NCBI RefSeq assembly: GCF_000004195.4
Contig: NC_030684.2
Location: forward strand, 70,167,392 to 70,231,391
Reading direction: 5' to 3'
DNA: 64,000 nucleotides
Source: Xenopus tropicalis
Taxonomy: Eukaryota; Chordata; Amphibia; Anura; Pipidae
In this document: in pieces, positions 12,301-26,199 of the stretch
Numbering within the stretch: the first letter of the stretch is position 1
Layout: each line of letters opens with the position of its first letter
Made by a program: the position numbers and the translations under genes
The notes under the pieces: generated by a model
What the model saw: only the letters and a program-made list of their open reading frames with translations
Database searches by the model: none
What the model was told of the DNA's origin: nothing

Positions 12301-13744
12301 GGGTGAGAAGCTTTATAAGGCTGAGGGCACAAAGCCAGGCTCAGCTTTTCTTTGTCTGCATTTTACCCCCATCTGCTCAGCTGTTCTTGTACAGTAACAG
12401 GCATAGCGTTGGCCTGTGTGCAGACACACTGAGCAGATAATGAAAAGGAAACACTAAACTATGCCTTTTTTGCACCAAAGTCCATTCAATGTGTTTGCAG
12501 GAAAGCCAACACTATGCCTGCTAGTGCATAGGAACAGCTGAGAGGATGTGAGTGCATGCTGCAGGCAGAGAAAAGCTGAGCCTGTGCCTTGTTTCCTCTC
12601 AGCGATTATTACTTGAAGCTAAATTAGGGCGAGATTCTGGCCAAACACATTTACTGTCCTAGATATTTAAAATCGCCAACATCCAGAGACTGTTTTTTTT
12701 TGTGACCGTTAAAGAATGACAAAAGGGTAAGCCATAACTGGTCATCAACACTTTCTTTATTCTGACAAGTACTATAGCACCCACATATAGCAGTTCCAAA
12801 CAATCATGTGGGCAAGTTTCATCAGCCCTGTATGTTATACTAACATGTTCCATATCTTAAGGAACACATGGCCCTTTAATGGGGGCATCTGAAACTAGTG
12901 AGCTTCTTTGTTACTAGCACTAGTGTTTTTACTGGCTTAAAATCCTCCTGTGCTCAGTTAACTGGTTAATGGAGTTTATTGTACATTGCCAATCTTTTTT
13001 AGAAAGATAAACATTTGGGTAGCAATAAAAAGGCTGTCACGCTTTTTAATCTACACAGTGTAAATTAATATAATATTGTAGGAGTCAGCTCCACTCTAAC
13101 CAAGTCTCAAATTGACAATTCCTTGCTTTTAAAAAATGAAACTGACAGAAGTTTGGAACACATTGGTGGAGGTCTGATTAATGTAACATGTTTCAATGCT
13201 ACACTGGGGCAGAGTGACTGCTATGGCAAAAAAATATGAAAATGTCATATTCCCAAAGTTGCTTCTTGTGAGGCCTATGGCAGGAGAGGTTGCTTCTTCT
13301 TTATCTTTTGATTTTAAATCTGATTATTCCTCTTGCAATTGGATTAATGCAATCTGGTGGCCACGTTTGTATGGCCTAACACTACTTGGGATGATCAGCT
13401 CATCGGTTCAGATAAGAACAACAGAGCCCAGATAAGTGTAAGCAATTCTTGCCTTTTTAGTACAGTGTTGCCTAGCTTTTTCAGGGAGTAAAATTGTATT
13501 AAGATCATTACATCATATAGAAAAGTCTATAGAGCTTCTGAACAACCTGAGAGGCAGGTACACCCTGCAGGTCTCCAGTTGGATTGCCCTATTTGATATT
13601 GTGCACAGGTGTACCCTTAACACACTTCAGCATCTACAAAAAGCATGGTCACCTTTTGTTACCTCATTACTTTATATAAACACAACCTGCTTTGTTATCT
13701 GCCATATACTAATTGTAAAATTGTATTAAGATTATGTCATATAG
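12300..13744. other. Intergenic, nothing recognised
   Basis: No exon, RNA gene or bounded transposon could be supported. Confidence 0.4.
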
Positions 13745-13883
13745 CAGTGGTTCTCAACCTTCCTAATGCCGCAACTCTTTAATACAGTTCCTCATGTTGT
13801 GGTGACCCACAACCATAAAATTATTCCTTAGACCATCTGAAATATGTGTTTTCAGATGGTCTTAGGCGACCCCTGTGAAAGGG
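13745..13883. mobile_element. SPIN-like hAT element relic, right end missing
   Basis: The left end is CAGTGGTTCTCAACCTTCCT, followed by AATGCCGC, TTTAATACAGTTCCTCATG, TTGTGGTGACCCACAACC and ATAAAATTATT. It then jumps to ATGTGTTTTCAGATGGTC, TTAGGCGACCCCTGTGAAAG. From memory, the order and wording match the SPIN (Space Invader) hAT family described in several tetrapods. The expected final part (GGTTGAGAACCGCTG-type end) is absent, so the copy is internally deleted and truncated. Confidence 0.7.
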
Positions 13884-15959
13884 ATGTTGTAACGTACAAG
13901 TTAGGCAGGAACCAGTGTGAGACCGCTAGATGCAGAATCTGACTCTTACGGTACAGCAGGGACCAGCCCTTTATGGTCTTCACTGACGCCCTTTTGGGGC
14001 CCCGGAACTTTCTGCTGCGGTCCAAGCTGGGGCCCTGCAAACTTTCAGAGTACAGATGAAAAATACGTGACCCTTATTTGATATGTGCCCCTCGGTTACC
14101 AACTTGCTTTGCCTCATCTACGTTCCCACACCATTGGTCTGGGTGGTCTTTCCCTCTACAAATGAGCAGCGTAGTGATTTCTGCCCGCAGCCCTTCATAT
14201 GTTGTCCTCTTGCCAGGGAATCTACTTGTTTGGTTATGATTTATATTAGCATAAGAACATAATAATATTGTAAGTGTTGTATTGTTGCCAACATATACTT
14301 CAGTGCTGTACAATAAATGGGCATATACATTGAACATACAAATTAACATTCAAAACAACTTATAACCTATACAAAAGGTAAAAAGGGCCCACTTGGCAGA
14401 TAGTCTGCGCTTATACGCAGGCTGACAATCTGCCGAAGGGTGGTGTTTTGTCCATCACAATTCTCTGTCTGAAGACAGTGGTGGACAAAATAACTTGTTT
14501 GCCAAGGGCCTGAAGGTTGCAGTGTGACCTGTGATGAGCATGAAGATAGACATCTACCTGCTGTGTTTACAGACAGCTAGTGTACTGCCTAGACAAAGAC
14601 AACCCTTTCAAATGGCAAAATTCATAATTTGAGGCATTTTGGTGGTATATTAATATTTGAATATTTTACAATTATTTTAATATTTAAGGAAGGATAACAT
14701 TTAAAGTGCTTCACTTAAAGTGATGGTATCCCATTAATCTCCATGGAAAAGTATTTCTTTATGATTCTGTCCTAAAGCAATATCTCCTTATATAAAAATT
14801 AAATGTAGTTAGTTACATTTGAACCAGTATTTGTTTAAAAAAAAGACAAGATATGAGCTTCTCTGGTTCCATGCAGGTTATCTGTTTCTGTGTTTACCTT
14901 TTCTGTTTTAACATCATCATTGCAGCCGGGGTGAAGGCCTCCAGGGAGGTTTGTATTCTGGGTCATAGTGTTATTGCATGTTTTCTGGGACATAATGTTA
15001 AAGTTTGTCTTGTTTATTAACTCATTCATTCTTTTTGAAGATAAAAGAGTTTAATAACTTATTTGAGATTTTTACTTTTTTGGAGAAGAATATAGTTGGA
15101 TTTATGGAAAGTTCCAGCTGTCTAGCAGATGTTGCAAGTCATCTTTACTTGTCAGGTAGAACCCTTTTTTTTTACTGGCAGCAATTGGAGGCACCAAAAC
15201 TAGACTAGGGGAGTAAGTATAGAGAAGACTGTTGGAAGGGGGAGGAGATATAGGAGGACTAGTAGGGCACTGACTGTTTCAATATATGTTAAGTAAAATG
15301 TCTTATACCTAAAGTTTAGGGGCCTGACAATGATTATGATGAGGGGATCCTGTAACTTCTAGTTAGACCCACTGTTTTAAATATAGAATCTGCTACTTAT
15401 AACAAATAACCTGTTGCCATTATTTTAATATAGTGGTTTAGGGAGGTACACATTAAACTGGAAATTAGTGATCATGACAGTCAAGGCCCTTCACAAGGTT
15501 TCCCCAATATCTTAATAAAATGTTATGTCTTCGCTTTCTTCAATCAGCTAGCAGTTACGCGGGTTTCATTTTGATCAAAAGTCTAACCTAATGGACATGT
15601 TGTTTTTTTCAACCTAAATTACTGTGTTACTAAGAAAGAGGGGATTAAAAGGAGTGTACCAACTATAGCACTGCTAAAGAAGCTAAGGGCTATGGCACAC
15701 AGGGAGATTTGTCAACAAATCTCTAGAAAATGCCATCCCCTTTGCTTATATTTGGATTGCTGCAAGTAAATTATATTACTTGCTGGCATTCGGCATAATT
15801 GTGGGAAATGCAAAAGAAGGCATTTCCCTGTGATTAATACTACATTTATACCTAAATGTATTATTATTTCACAAGATAAATCCTACCTATGAACACAGTA
15901 TATATTCCCCTTTACTACCTCTCTCACGGCATATACAAACATGTTTTGAAAACACTTAC
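13884..15959. other. Intergenic, mostly unassigned
   Basis: 14255-14345 resembles the frog repeat that contains a GTGCTGTACA-type motif (see 52691-52820). 15690-15740 (GGCACACAGGGAGATT) is a fragment of the MITE family complete at 29739-30065. No gene is supported. Confidence 0.45.
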
Positions 15960-16035
15960 CTTTGTTAAAACTTGTTCATCCAGATCAACGTCACAGATCA
16001 TATCATAGGAGGGTGAATGAGGATTTTCTGGTTCC
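15960..16035 (-). other. Candidate coding exon, 76 nt, gene unknown
   Basis: On the minus strand a 76-nt segment is preceded by an acceptor (ATATTGCCTTAG) and followed by a strong donor (AAAG then GTAAGT). Only one frame is open. It reads EPENPHSPSYDM then ICDVDLDEQVLTK, an acidic, protein-like composition. The other two frames contain stops. I do not recognise the family. It lies on the ARHGAP35 strand but upstream of the CpG-rich promoter at 11.3-12.0 kb, so it could be an alternative 5' exon, an exon of an unknown minus-strand gene, or a chance match. Confidence 0.3.
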
Positions 16036-19000
16036 CTAAGGCAATATGAATAACTTGGATAATCTGTCATGTAGTTTAACTCCCATATGTGTCTAAATAA
16101 CTCAGAATATCAAATATCTCTGTAGTTCTGATAAGAGGTTCTTTTCACATATGCACTAGCAGTGCTTTGTCTCCTTACTGGTTTCATTTTCATTCTTCCT
16201 CTTTTTTGCCCATTATTTTAAGAACGGCTTATGTTGCAACTAGTCTTACTATTGAAAGACAACGAAAGGAAAGCACTCTGTCAATATTTGCTGTAGTTAC
16301 AGTACCTTTTTATGAACATGGGGTAACCACACCCCCATACCCTCATGCATGCCTGTCTTACGCTTTCCCTATCGCTGAGCTAAGTACATAGCTGAAGCTC
16401 TGTTCTTGCCGGACAGTAAGATTCCAGTTGTACATGTGCCAGTTCTGATCATATGCCAGTTAGGGGGTAAAAAACCTTTGAGTCACAGAAGAGCTGTACT
16501 TCTGGGCTCATTAGTCAGAACTGCTAACCTATAACTCAGGCTCAGATAAGATTTCTAAGATAATGGGAGCACCGGGGTATATTTCCCCTGGAATTAAGTT
16601 TAGATCCACAGCGTTTTAAATATCAGCAAATACCAAGGGCCAGTATATAAAGTATTTATAATTGCTGTTATTCTGGTTAGTTGCTGTTATCATGTATTAT
16701 GTGTTTTTCTTGTTAATTAATGCAAGCCACTTTTTGTGCTAAGGGGTGTAAGAGATGGTGGAATTAAATGTCCATAGAATACCTCTGGGCCAAATAATTG
16801 CTGTGACCTCGCCATTATAGTTACATTGTCATGAAGGGGAAAAGGATATACAGGTATTATTTTCCTTAAAACAATAAACAATGTTGTTATTTATTTTAAA
16901 ACAAAGTAAGAATCATGAAACATTTGTGCCCACATAATCCATTGTTTATTGTCCCATGTTTGTGTTATTTGCATATTGCAATATTTAATGATATTACAAA
17001 TGTTATAAATGTATTGAATAAAAACAAAACAAATACATGCACTTTCTGGGGCCTGCTTATATTCGCATTGTACTGCTGTTCCCTAACTACTTGGGTTAAA
17101 CATGGTAAAATCCTGTTATGTAAAAGGACACCAAACTTTATTCTAGCCTAGAGCTAAAAGGAGGTAAAAGTTATTTTAAGGAAATTGCCTCATGTGGCTA
17201 TGCCTGAAAATCCATATTTAGGCCCACTCTGTCATTGCCCATTTTTCTGTGTTTGCCCATAACAGACAATGGTTTAACCGGATACAACATTTTTGAATGT
17301 ATAAATAAGAAATGCAAAATGTTTGCAAGTAAACAGTAGCACTGCACTTAATAATCCCCATGGTTTCTATTATTTACATTGCTGCGGCATCGGGAGGTTT
17401 TAATAACAGGCACAGGAGCTCCCCATCTTGGATTCTATTAGAATCTATCTATCTAATCTATGAATCTATGTTTTAAAGGAGAACTAAAGCCTAACTAAAG
17501 AAGTAGGGCAGAAATGTTCCACATTCTATGGTATTTCTTTCTGTATATAAGGCTAAGTTTTTTTTTTGATAATATTACTCACAGCAAAATTATATGACAC
17601 TTGTGATTGCGTTTGAAGGGGAAAGGCATACTGGAGAAGTGTCTTCTAAAGAATTGTTATTGCTCCCAAAAGCTAAAAGGAATATTGTTACATAATCACT
17701 GAAATAGAATCCTGCTGCTGAATATGTAGTGTTGGCATAACCAGTGCCACACCTGCCACCTTGCCTCAGGTGGCATTGTTAATTTGGTTTCCAGGGACGG
17801 CAAAAAAATGGGATTCTATTTCAGAGAGTGCAATTGAGCTTTCTACAGTAGCGCGATATGGCCCCTCATCAACCTGCTCCAACACTAAAAAAAGTAAATG
17901 GGAGGGGTAAGAGAAGGTGGCATTCTGAAGGTCTCAGAAAGTGTTGAATCACCCCTGGGTATAACTGTTCCAAGGCAATTAAAACAGCTGGACAGTACTG
18001 GTTTAGACACAACAAAAAGACAAATGTCTTATAAAAGAATTTCAGTGATTATAGTAATAATTGAAGCAATGTGCATTTTCAGGCCCTGTTTGCATGGGTC
18101 ATTTCTATATGTGAATAGCTTTTACCCATATATATCTCCAAAGAGTATCATATATGTCAGATTTAGAACCTTGTTTTTACCCTGTGGCTGCTAGTTTGTA
18201 TAAATTTAACGATCATTAATGTATTATACCATGCCTGCAGCTGGAGCCTTATTAGACACATATATTTGTATTTTCTAATCTTCTATGTCAGCGATTAAAG
18301 CTATGTAGTTTTGATCTATGGGTAACATGGTACAATACTATGCTATTATCAAAGATAGCCTACAAAAAGAATCTGTCACCATAAATAAGTGTCCTCTAAC
18401 TGCAGTAACCCAAAAAATAACACTCACGGTTAATGTGAATTATACAAATGTTGGTTTGCATTATCATCATTTATTTATAGCACCAGCAAATTACGCAGTA
18501 CTTTACATTAAAATTTAACAAACAGAGATATTACAATAATTTAACAAACAAGGGTGTACAGAGTAACAATCTAATCTTGGGGGCCCTATAATAGTAATTA
18601 GAATAATTAGATTAAAGCACAACTCTGCCTTTCTGGTCAGGTATGTGTAGGGCTGCCACCTTAAAGCAGCAGGAAAGGGGGCAGTGATGTCAGGGGGCGG
18701 AACAAGTGACACTAGGGGTGGGGCTTGTGACATCAGCGAGCACAACTTTGAAATGGCGACCGGCAGTTGGCTGCTCTCCTTGTCAATCAATGAGTATTTC
18801 CTAATTTAGAAAACCAAGCAGGCAGTTTTGATCTGGATCAACCCTAAATATAAATTTAGGGTTTAATTTAGTTCAGAAAACAAGGTATATTGTATAGAAA
18901 ATTAGAATAATGTTGAAAAAACAAGATCTGCAATGATTAATTAAAAATATTCTTGCTAGCTTTTGGAACATCATGTGTCCATCAAGGCTCAGAATGTGCA

Positions 19001-21002
19001 GGGCAAGGTGCAAAGTGTAAAACATGGGCAGAAAGTGCCATGTTTTTTTATTGTTGCACAGTTCCCTGAACGTTTAAACTATGTGCATAGGTCTTTGAGC
19101 TCCGGAATGTAACCTGTATATGGACCATGGCAGTGGAACAAAGTTGAATTCAATGATGCTATGTAATAAAGTAATATACATTGCGAACATTTTACATATG
19201 GGTAAGAGACAACAATACTGCACTGCTGGTCACAAATATACTACATACTGCCTTTATTATTAATGAGATCAGCCATTCTCAGTGATTGGCAGCCATAACA
19301 ATCCAACCTTGCCTAAAAGAAAACCCATTTGAATTTGTCTATTGAGCGTACCTAGTTATTAATTGTTCCCAAGAAAGGGACTTGGCAGTCTGAAATTGTC
19401 CCTTATTTTAAGACAAAGTATGTCCTGTCTTGTTTGAACCTGGTGTGTCTGAGCTATTAGGTTTCCCACAACCTGGTGTATATAGCCCATCCAGCTCTTT
19501 TAATTAATTTGTATATATATGTATTCAGTAAATCACAGTTATTTTTATTAATTGTATTTCATTGATGAATTTTATTTAAAATACAAACACTTGGAGATTT
19601 AAACCTGTTGAAAAAAATCCAGTAGGTTTTAAAAATCTATTCTACAGGTGAAATGTCTGTCCTTTTAACGCCACATATAGTAAGAAAAACACAATGTCAG
19701 CTGTGAAAAAGGTCCTTGTGTCAGTAATTAATACTAATGCCAGAGATGGATTAGTAGTAGCTTGAACCAGGTCTGGACTGGGATTCAGAATAGGCCCTGG
19801 CATTTTAAGTACACAGAGGCCCACACAGCCCCAATGAGCCAATAAATAGGGACTGTCTATGGCATCTTACAGCAGCCCCCCTCTGGCATTTGCCAGAATG
19901 CACAGATTTCTAGTCAGAGCCTGGTTTGGACCCTGGGTTGCTCTCTCTATATGGTGCCCACCTTTCCCCACAACGGAACATGTTTTGCATGGAAACCCCC
20001 ATTGATGAAGAGCTCTGAAAAAATTGTTCCTTTGGAAGAAAAGGTCATATACTATATACAGCATCCATAAGAAAATGTGCAATGTGCACAAGAATTGTAG
20101 TTATGTGTTCCCTTTCTTGGTTGGTTTATGCTGATGTTTACAAATACATATGAAATAACCAATTATTTATGGGTTAAACACACTCAAATACAGTGCAGGG
20201 AGAAGGTGACAAAAAGGCAGGCACACCTGCATTCCTAATATACACTGTAACTTTTTGAGTTAGCTCTCTAGAGGGCAGTGTACTTCCACTATGCAGACTA
20301 CTTATACTAAAATTGTATGACTTTTATGTGACAGTGTTGCATGTGGCACTGTATGGAATATCCACTGACAAATCATTTTCTAAGTGCCCCAGAATGAATG
20401 CACCAAGTGCGTCACCATATATCTGCTCATGATAATAAGAGCTTAGTTCCAGTCTGGCATATGGTAGCCCTCCAAAGTTGTGTGCACTGATATTGTGCAT
20501 GTACAGTTGTTGAAAACTGTGTTCAATTTGCAGCTAACATTTTCAAAGTGTGTTTATATCACTTTCAGCACATGCATTATAAACAGCATTAGCGTCTGAT
20601 TCACTCTGCATGTCTGGTGCCTACTTGTGCAACTTGATGTGTAGACACATCCAGGTGGTGGTAGCTCCAGGGTTCCCCATAGTCTATAAGCTTACTTGCC
20701 CACAATCAGCCAAAATGGCAGAACAGACTCATCAGTGCTCAGTGCAACAAGTTAGTTTGTATGCAGTGCCTTTAATGAAGAGTTTTAATACAGGCACAAC
20801 CTTGAGTCCATTTTAATGTGTCTGCACTTGAGGTAGTAAATAAGGCTTTCAGTAAATGTACACATCCTTGATTAAAATAAGGGCATGGACCTGTCTTTAC
20901 CTGTGGCAGAGTTCTGGTGCTCTGCAGTGCATTTAAGCCTGATGACTTTGGGTTAGCAGACAGATGTTTTCACTTTTTTTTACATTAGTGTTATTTGTTG
21001 TA
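16036..21002. other. Intergenic, scattered repeat fragments
   Basis: No gene is supported. Recognisable pieces are a TTAA-type MITE end at about 17473-17560 (TTTAAAGGAGAACTAAAGCC), a dispersed frog repeat at 18462-18590, and a hAT-like element at 19768-19923 listed separately. Confidence 0.45.
19768..19923. mobile_element. Short hAT-like element, CAGGTCTGGACTGG family
   Basis: It begins CAGGTCTGGACTGGG and ends TAGTCAGAGCCTG, a degenerate inverted terminus. The flanking 8-mers GCTTGAAC and GTTTGGAC agree at 6 of 8 positions, the length of a hAT duplication. Internal phrases AATAGGCCCTGGCATTT and CTCTGGCATTTGCCAG also occur at 34898-35045 and, inverted, at 52570-52890. Confidence 0.6.
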
Positions 21003-21753
21003 AATGTAAGTCTGAGATACAACTATATTTTGTACATAGAGCATATTACACTCCAGCTAAGCTGCATCAAATATTCCCAAATACAACATTGGAATGGCCT
21101 AGATGCCATGTAGAAAACGCCACACTAATGCATCTGTCCTGGGTAAATATTGGACCAAGGTTTTGAATAAGCTGGACCTGATCTTAGAGGTGAAACTCCC
21201 AAGAACCCCCCAGGTGTGTCTGCAAGGCATAGGACTCAAAGAACTACTCAAACAACATCTTAGTGTATTCACCAGAAAATGTTATTTTTTAGCAAAAAAA
21301 GCAATAACAAGGAAATGGAAAGACTCAACACCCCCCAAATATTCACATTGGCTCTCTGAAGTCAAACACCTATGGACATTGGAAAGTCTAATATATAAAA
21401 CTAGAGGAGCTCCCAAAAAACACAAAAAAATATGGGAAAAATGGCTAGAAAAATCCACTTAAGAGAGCTACAGGCGGTATTTTCTTAAAGCATTTTAAAA
21501 TAATATGTTTGTAAACTGTACTATGTGCCAACATCCTGAGGGAAACGGTCAGAAATGACAAGGGAAAGGAAAATGCATACAAAAGAAAAGGTTACAATGT
21601 ATTTTCAAATGCTGTTGCAACTTTTGTTACTGCAAAACATGTCATATACTAAAACCTTACTACATTGTATAACTCTGCCTCATAAATGTGATGTATATAT
21701 GCTGAAACTGCTGTTAAATCTTCTCAATAAACTTGCCTGAATTAAAAAAAAAA
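21003..21753 (+). mobile_element. 5'-truncated L1-like LINE, end of ORF2 plus 3' UTR and poly(A)
   Basis: The plus strand reads HRAYYTPAKLHQIFP at about 21038-21085, a conserved motif of the C-terminal part of L1-type ORF2. This continues as CHVENATLMHLSW and then, after a frame change, as GKYWTKVLNKLDLI up to the stop at 21460-21462. The late part has IGLKELLKQHLS, LAKKAITRKWKDSTPP and KIWEKWLEKST, again L1-like (ITRKWK, then a Trp-rich end). A 3' UTR of about 280 bp follows, with AATAAA at 21726 and a terminal A-run at about 21744-21753. The element is 5'-truncated and frameshifted, hence dead. Confidence 0.75.
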
Positions 21754-23701
21754 GTCTGATAATCATTATATTGATAATAATTAGAATCATAAGTAATTTT
21801 GTACAAAATGTAAGTACTATAGTTTATATCCTATTACTGTTACTACTGTATAGGAAGCCTATATAACTTATTTTTACTTACCATATAAACCTTTGCCTCA
21901 TTGCGGATTACAGTTGCACTTTGCACACTTTAAGAATCATTCTAGGTCAGTGTGCAAAATGCAAAAAATTGGCCCAATGCAGCTATTTTTTTCAGTTTGT
22001 GCACTGCCTGTTTTGTAGAATTGGCGTAGGTGTCTGCAGTCTATTTCTGAATGCTTTTCATGCCTTGTGCCATGCTCTTCTTCTTCCCCTACTCTTGCCA
22101 CATACTAATATCTCTACTTCCTTATCTCCCCTCCATGTGCCGAATGTTCCTAATGATCCTTTCTCTTTGTCTTACAGTTCCAGTCCACCCACACTATAGC
22201 CAGAACTTTCAACTAACTACCCAGATGTGGTCATTATCCATTCCCTCTTTCACTTGATGTGCAGCTGATTGGATGTGCAGCAATACCAGTTGCATATCCA
22301 GCAGGAAAGCAACCACAGGCAGAATTCACTTTACTAAGGCAGCAGTGAGGATGCTTTGCAATGTCAGCCTGTGGCACATGGATAGCAGAGCACTGCTGTC
22401 TTTATACAAGTATAATATTTTGCTGTTATGCCAGTGACATGATTTTTCACATTTATAAAATGATTTTTATCTATTCAGTTCCCAGCCAGTAGTGTTAAGT
22501 TTAAAAATGCATTATTTTGACAAGGTAGCAGCACTGGATTTGAAATGAAGCCGCCTGGAGGCCACCCTCATTACCCACCCCCTCTGTGTGGTGCATGCGC
22601 GTTGATTTAGCGCACCTACGGAGCACTGATGACAGGACACAATGTGTACTGTATCCAGTGCGTATGTGAGCAATGTGTATGTGTGGCATGCCCCTAAAGT
22701 TGTGCCGCCCTAGGCCCGGGCCTGAAGGTAGCATTCACTTAGCCAATGGTGTCAGAATTCCAGACCTAAAAATACTGTCCTCTGTCTTTATACCACAACC
22801 CTCTTTATAGTGCTACCCTGTCTTACTGCTAGGTTTGTATACCCATATACTTTAATGTCATGCAATGCTGTCATTTTGTATTTAAAACAGTCATGGTATT
22901 CTAAAATTGTTGTTTAAAATTACCAGCCCTACATGCAGAGTCATATTAGAATAAATGGTGCCCTAGACAGGATAGTGCTTTTGGGGCCCCCACCTACCAT
23001 CTTACTTCAAGGAAGCCACTTTACAGCAAGTGAGTGCCCTGCCTCCCTCCACCTCTGACACATGCAAATAGTCTGGGAGTGGGACAGATGCTGCAGTAGA
23101 GAAATGCAGGAGATGCACAGCCAAGAGATGGCATGGAGCTCTATCCATACCATTCATTTAAATTCTCTATTTCCGGCACTAGGCCCATAACATTAGACAG
23201 CAGGTAATCCAGCCCCGCCTACATGGTGTATCTGGGATAATTTACCATTCAAATAGTAATGTGTGCATATTTACCTTCTTACGGTCAGCTTTATGATTTT
23301 AATTAATGACCAACAAGGACACTCCTCTGCTTCTTTCCTTGCTGTCACTTGTCAGAAATACTGTTCAAAACACCTTTATTTCCATTGACAAAATACTATG
23401 AAAAGCAGAAATAAATGCTTTTGAGGAGTGTGGTCAATGGGATGAAACAATTTTGATATTTACTGACCATGAATTGAAGACACAGAAAGGTGCAGTGTTG
23501 CGCAAATAAGGTAAAACTGCATTTTCCAGGGGGCTAAAAAAAATGCCATAATGTATTTTTCGATTTACTAATGACTGTGCCAGTACAACCGTTTAGATGG
23601 AGCAATGCAAAAATAAACCCCAGGCATGCAAGTAGATGTTCCAAAACATCATTCCACAGCATTCCACGTGGGGGTTTAAAGAATGGCATGTGAGGCCCAG
23701 C
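21754..23701. other. Intergenic, nothing firm
   Basis: No gene or complete transposon is supported. 22560-22740 is somewhat CpG-containing (GCATGCGCG near 22592, CCTAGGCCCGGGCC near 22710) and may be repeat-derived. Confidence 0.4.
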
Positions 23702-23885
23702 CAATGTTCCCTCTAATTTCTTCTTGGCTGTGTGCACCAAAAATTTCTTTGGTGTGCACTTTTTAGCACAGTACAAAATTATGTGTTTTAATGCAGAATT
23801 CCTTGTGTGCACGACAATTTCTTGTGGGAACGGGTGTCAAACTTTGTGTGTGCGTGCACAAACACACAGCTTAGAGGGAGCATTG
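23702..23885. mobile_element. hAT-like MITE (CAATGTTCCCTCTAA ends)
   Basis: The ends CAATGTTCCCTCTAA and TTAGAGGGAGCATTG are inverted repeats with one mismatch. The 8-bp flanks GGCCCAGC and CCACCAGC agree at only 5 of 8 positions, so the target duplication is weak. Inside are several copies of the word GTGCAC and TGTGTGC. No coding function. Confidence 0.6.
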
Positions 23886-26180
23886 CCACCAGCCTCAAGG
23901 TTTAGGATGACTGCATTGGATATTGAGGAACTTTGGGAAAGTGAGATAATGTTGCATGGGAGAGTGCAGGATTTACTTGACTCTTGTCTCAACCTCTCAT
24001 TGAAAGCACTATATAAACTTTTAGGCTTCATCTGACGATACTCCATTTAAAAAATCAATGTACAGCATTTTCTGTAAAGCACAAATCATCTTCTGGCACT
24101 GTTTCATTGCAGCTCTATGGAAAAAAAGTTAAATCTATGAATTCCATTGCATAGAGAAGTGCATTCCCCCTGTGTAAATACACAAACAAATCACATTAGT
24201 ATAAACTGGTGAAACAGTACTCTGGCTAATAAACTGGTCATCAAAACAGGTTTTCATATTTTGGTTTGGATCATAAATAAAGCAGCAAATATTTAATGCT
24301 TATTCCTTTGGAATATGATGACAGATCCAAGACAATTAGAGAAATTAGATACTGAGAGATGATGATACATGCAGCCAAAAAAAAATCTGAAATGCATAAC
24401 TGCTTCTACACCAAATTCAGAAGAAGAAAGATGTGACTCCCTATAACAAATACATTTGAAGAAAAACCTCATTAAACAATAAACCTTTATAAAATATCTC
24501 TTGCAATTGATCTCATCTGTCTTATCTGAATTAATGTCACTAGCTCTCTTTTGTAATGACTATTTTTTTTTTTGTTAGCTGGGAAACACTGAAACCTACC
24601 AAAGAATGTATATACTATATGTGACTCCCTGAAAATGCCAAGGTAGCATAAAAGCAGTTTGAAAAACCAGCATCAGTGTAGGTAGTGGACTGTGGTAGTG
24701 TATTCACCTATGGGAGAGGCATATTCATTGTTGATGCTAAAATGTCAGAGTACAAAACTTTATGTGTGGCTCTCCAGCTATTGCTGAACTCCTACCAATT
24801 CCTCACAACCTACACTCTACGCTGAGAGTTGTTGTTCTGCAACATCTACCTAGCCACTGATTCTGGATCACTTGTGTGGGCCAGCTACTGAAAGATGTGC
24901 CAGTCATACCACTGCAGGAAATGTACTATGAGAATAATATTAGCAGCAGACGTGGGAGCAATACACTGCAGTCCCAGAAATACCCATTGTGTTCACTACA
25001 AATATCACTACTGTAGGCAAAAGGCTTTTTGAATTGCATTTAAACCAGGCATGCCAGTAAAAACACTGCAATTGGTAGTATTGATCTTAGGATCTCCCAT
25101 ACAACTTGCCACTCATTACTGCTTTTTGGTCTAAATATTCATTTTATTAGTGTAGGATCTGACCCATTATAAATTATGATTTCTTGTTGGCTAATGACTT
25201 CTCAGACTTGCTGAGGTCAGGAATTGCTAATAACTTAAAAACATTTCTCCAAAATAAACAAATTTCATCCAATATGATCACACAATGGTCACTGCTAAAT
25301 AGCATGGAGTGGCATATGTTCTCTACCATCCTGTAAGTGCCTGCACAAAAATTATTGTGTATTATTCTGTAAGCAGTGTGGAACATGTACTCAGAACTCT
25401 GAGTTACTTGCTATAAATACTTGTTTGGAAACTAAATGATTAAACATTGAATTGAATGCAGTTTGTGTATAGAGCTGCTTGCCAACTGAAAGATACAGAT
25501 AACAAACTAAATGCTATCATACGCCTAAAGGGGTTCTCCACCCAAAAACTGTTTGCATTATGAAACAAGCTGTAATTCTCAGCCACTGCACAATATACAT
25601 TATCTGAAAATGTAAAATCGTTTTAAAGTTATTTGCAAAAGTCAGTATTTGTTTATTCCTTTCTAGTGAAACAAGAACAGAAGTCAGTCAGGTACTTAGG
25701 CATAGTAGAAGCAGACCTTGTCACTGAAGGGGGGTCCAAGAGTGTAGCGGCCTAATTATTGAGAAATTTCTCTTAAAGTTTTAGGAGCCCTAAAAATACT
25801 TTGTTATTGGGTCCAGTACATATATACACAATGCATTCCATATCTGCTACATTGTTTCAGAAGAAGTCAGACTCTGAGGCAGGAGTGTACAGAATAAAAC
25901 AGCGGGACATATACTGGTTCCAAAAGCAATTACATTTACAAATAACATTAAAATTAATATATTTTGGAAAGTTGCTTACAATTGCATTTTTTCATTATGA
26001 CCAGTGGGGGGAGACGTCTTTCAACTTTCCATTACACCAGTGTATGCATGCAGATCCCCCTAAGTGGTACGAAGGTATATTAAATATTGTGTCATTACCC
26101 ATGCGTTTTTATATAGTAATATAACACATCCTAAAATGCGATTGTTTGGGTTTAATATCCAGTAAATAGGATATTCAGGT
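23886..26180. other. Intergenic between the ARHGAP35 and AP2S1 promoters
   Basis: No gene is supported. 25515-25640 (CTAAAGGGGTTCTCCACCC) looks like one end of a TTAA-type MITE. 24770-24850 holds CTCCAGCTATTGCTGAACTCC-like text of a dispersed frog repeat. Confidence 0.45.
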
Positions 26181-26199
26181 CCCAGAATATATCATATCA

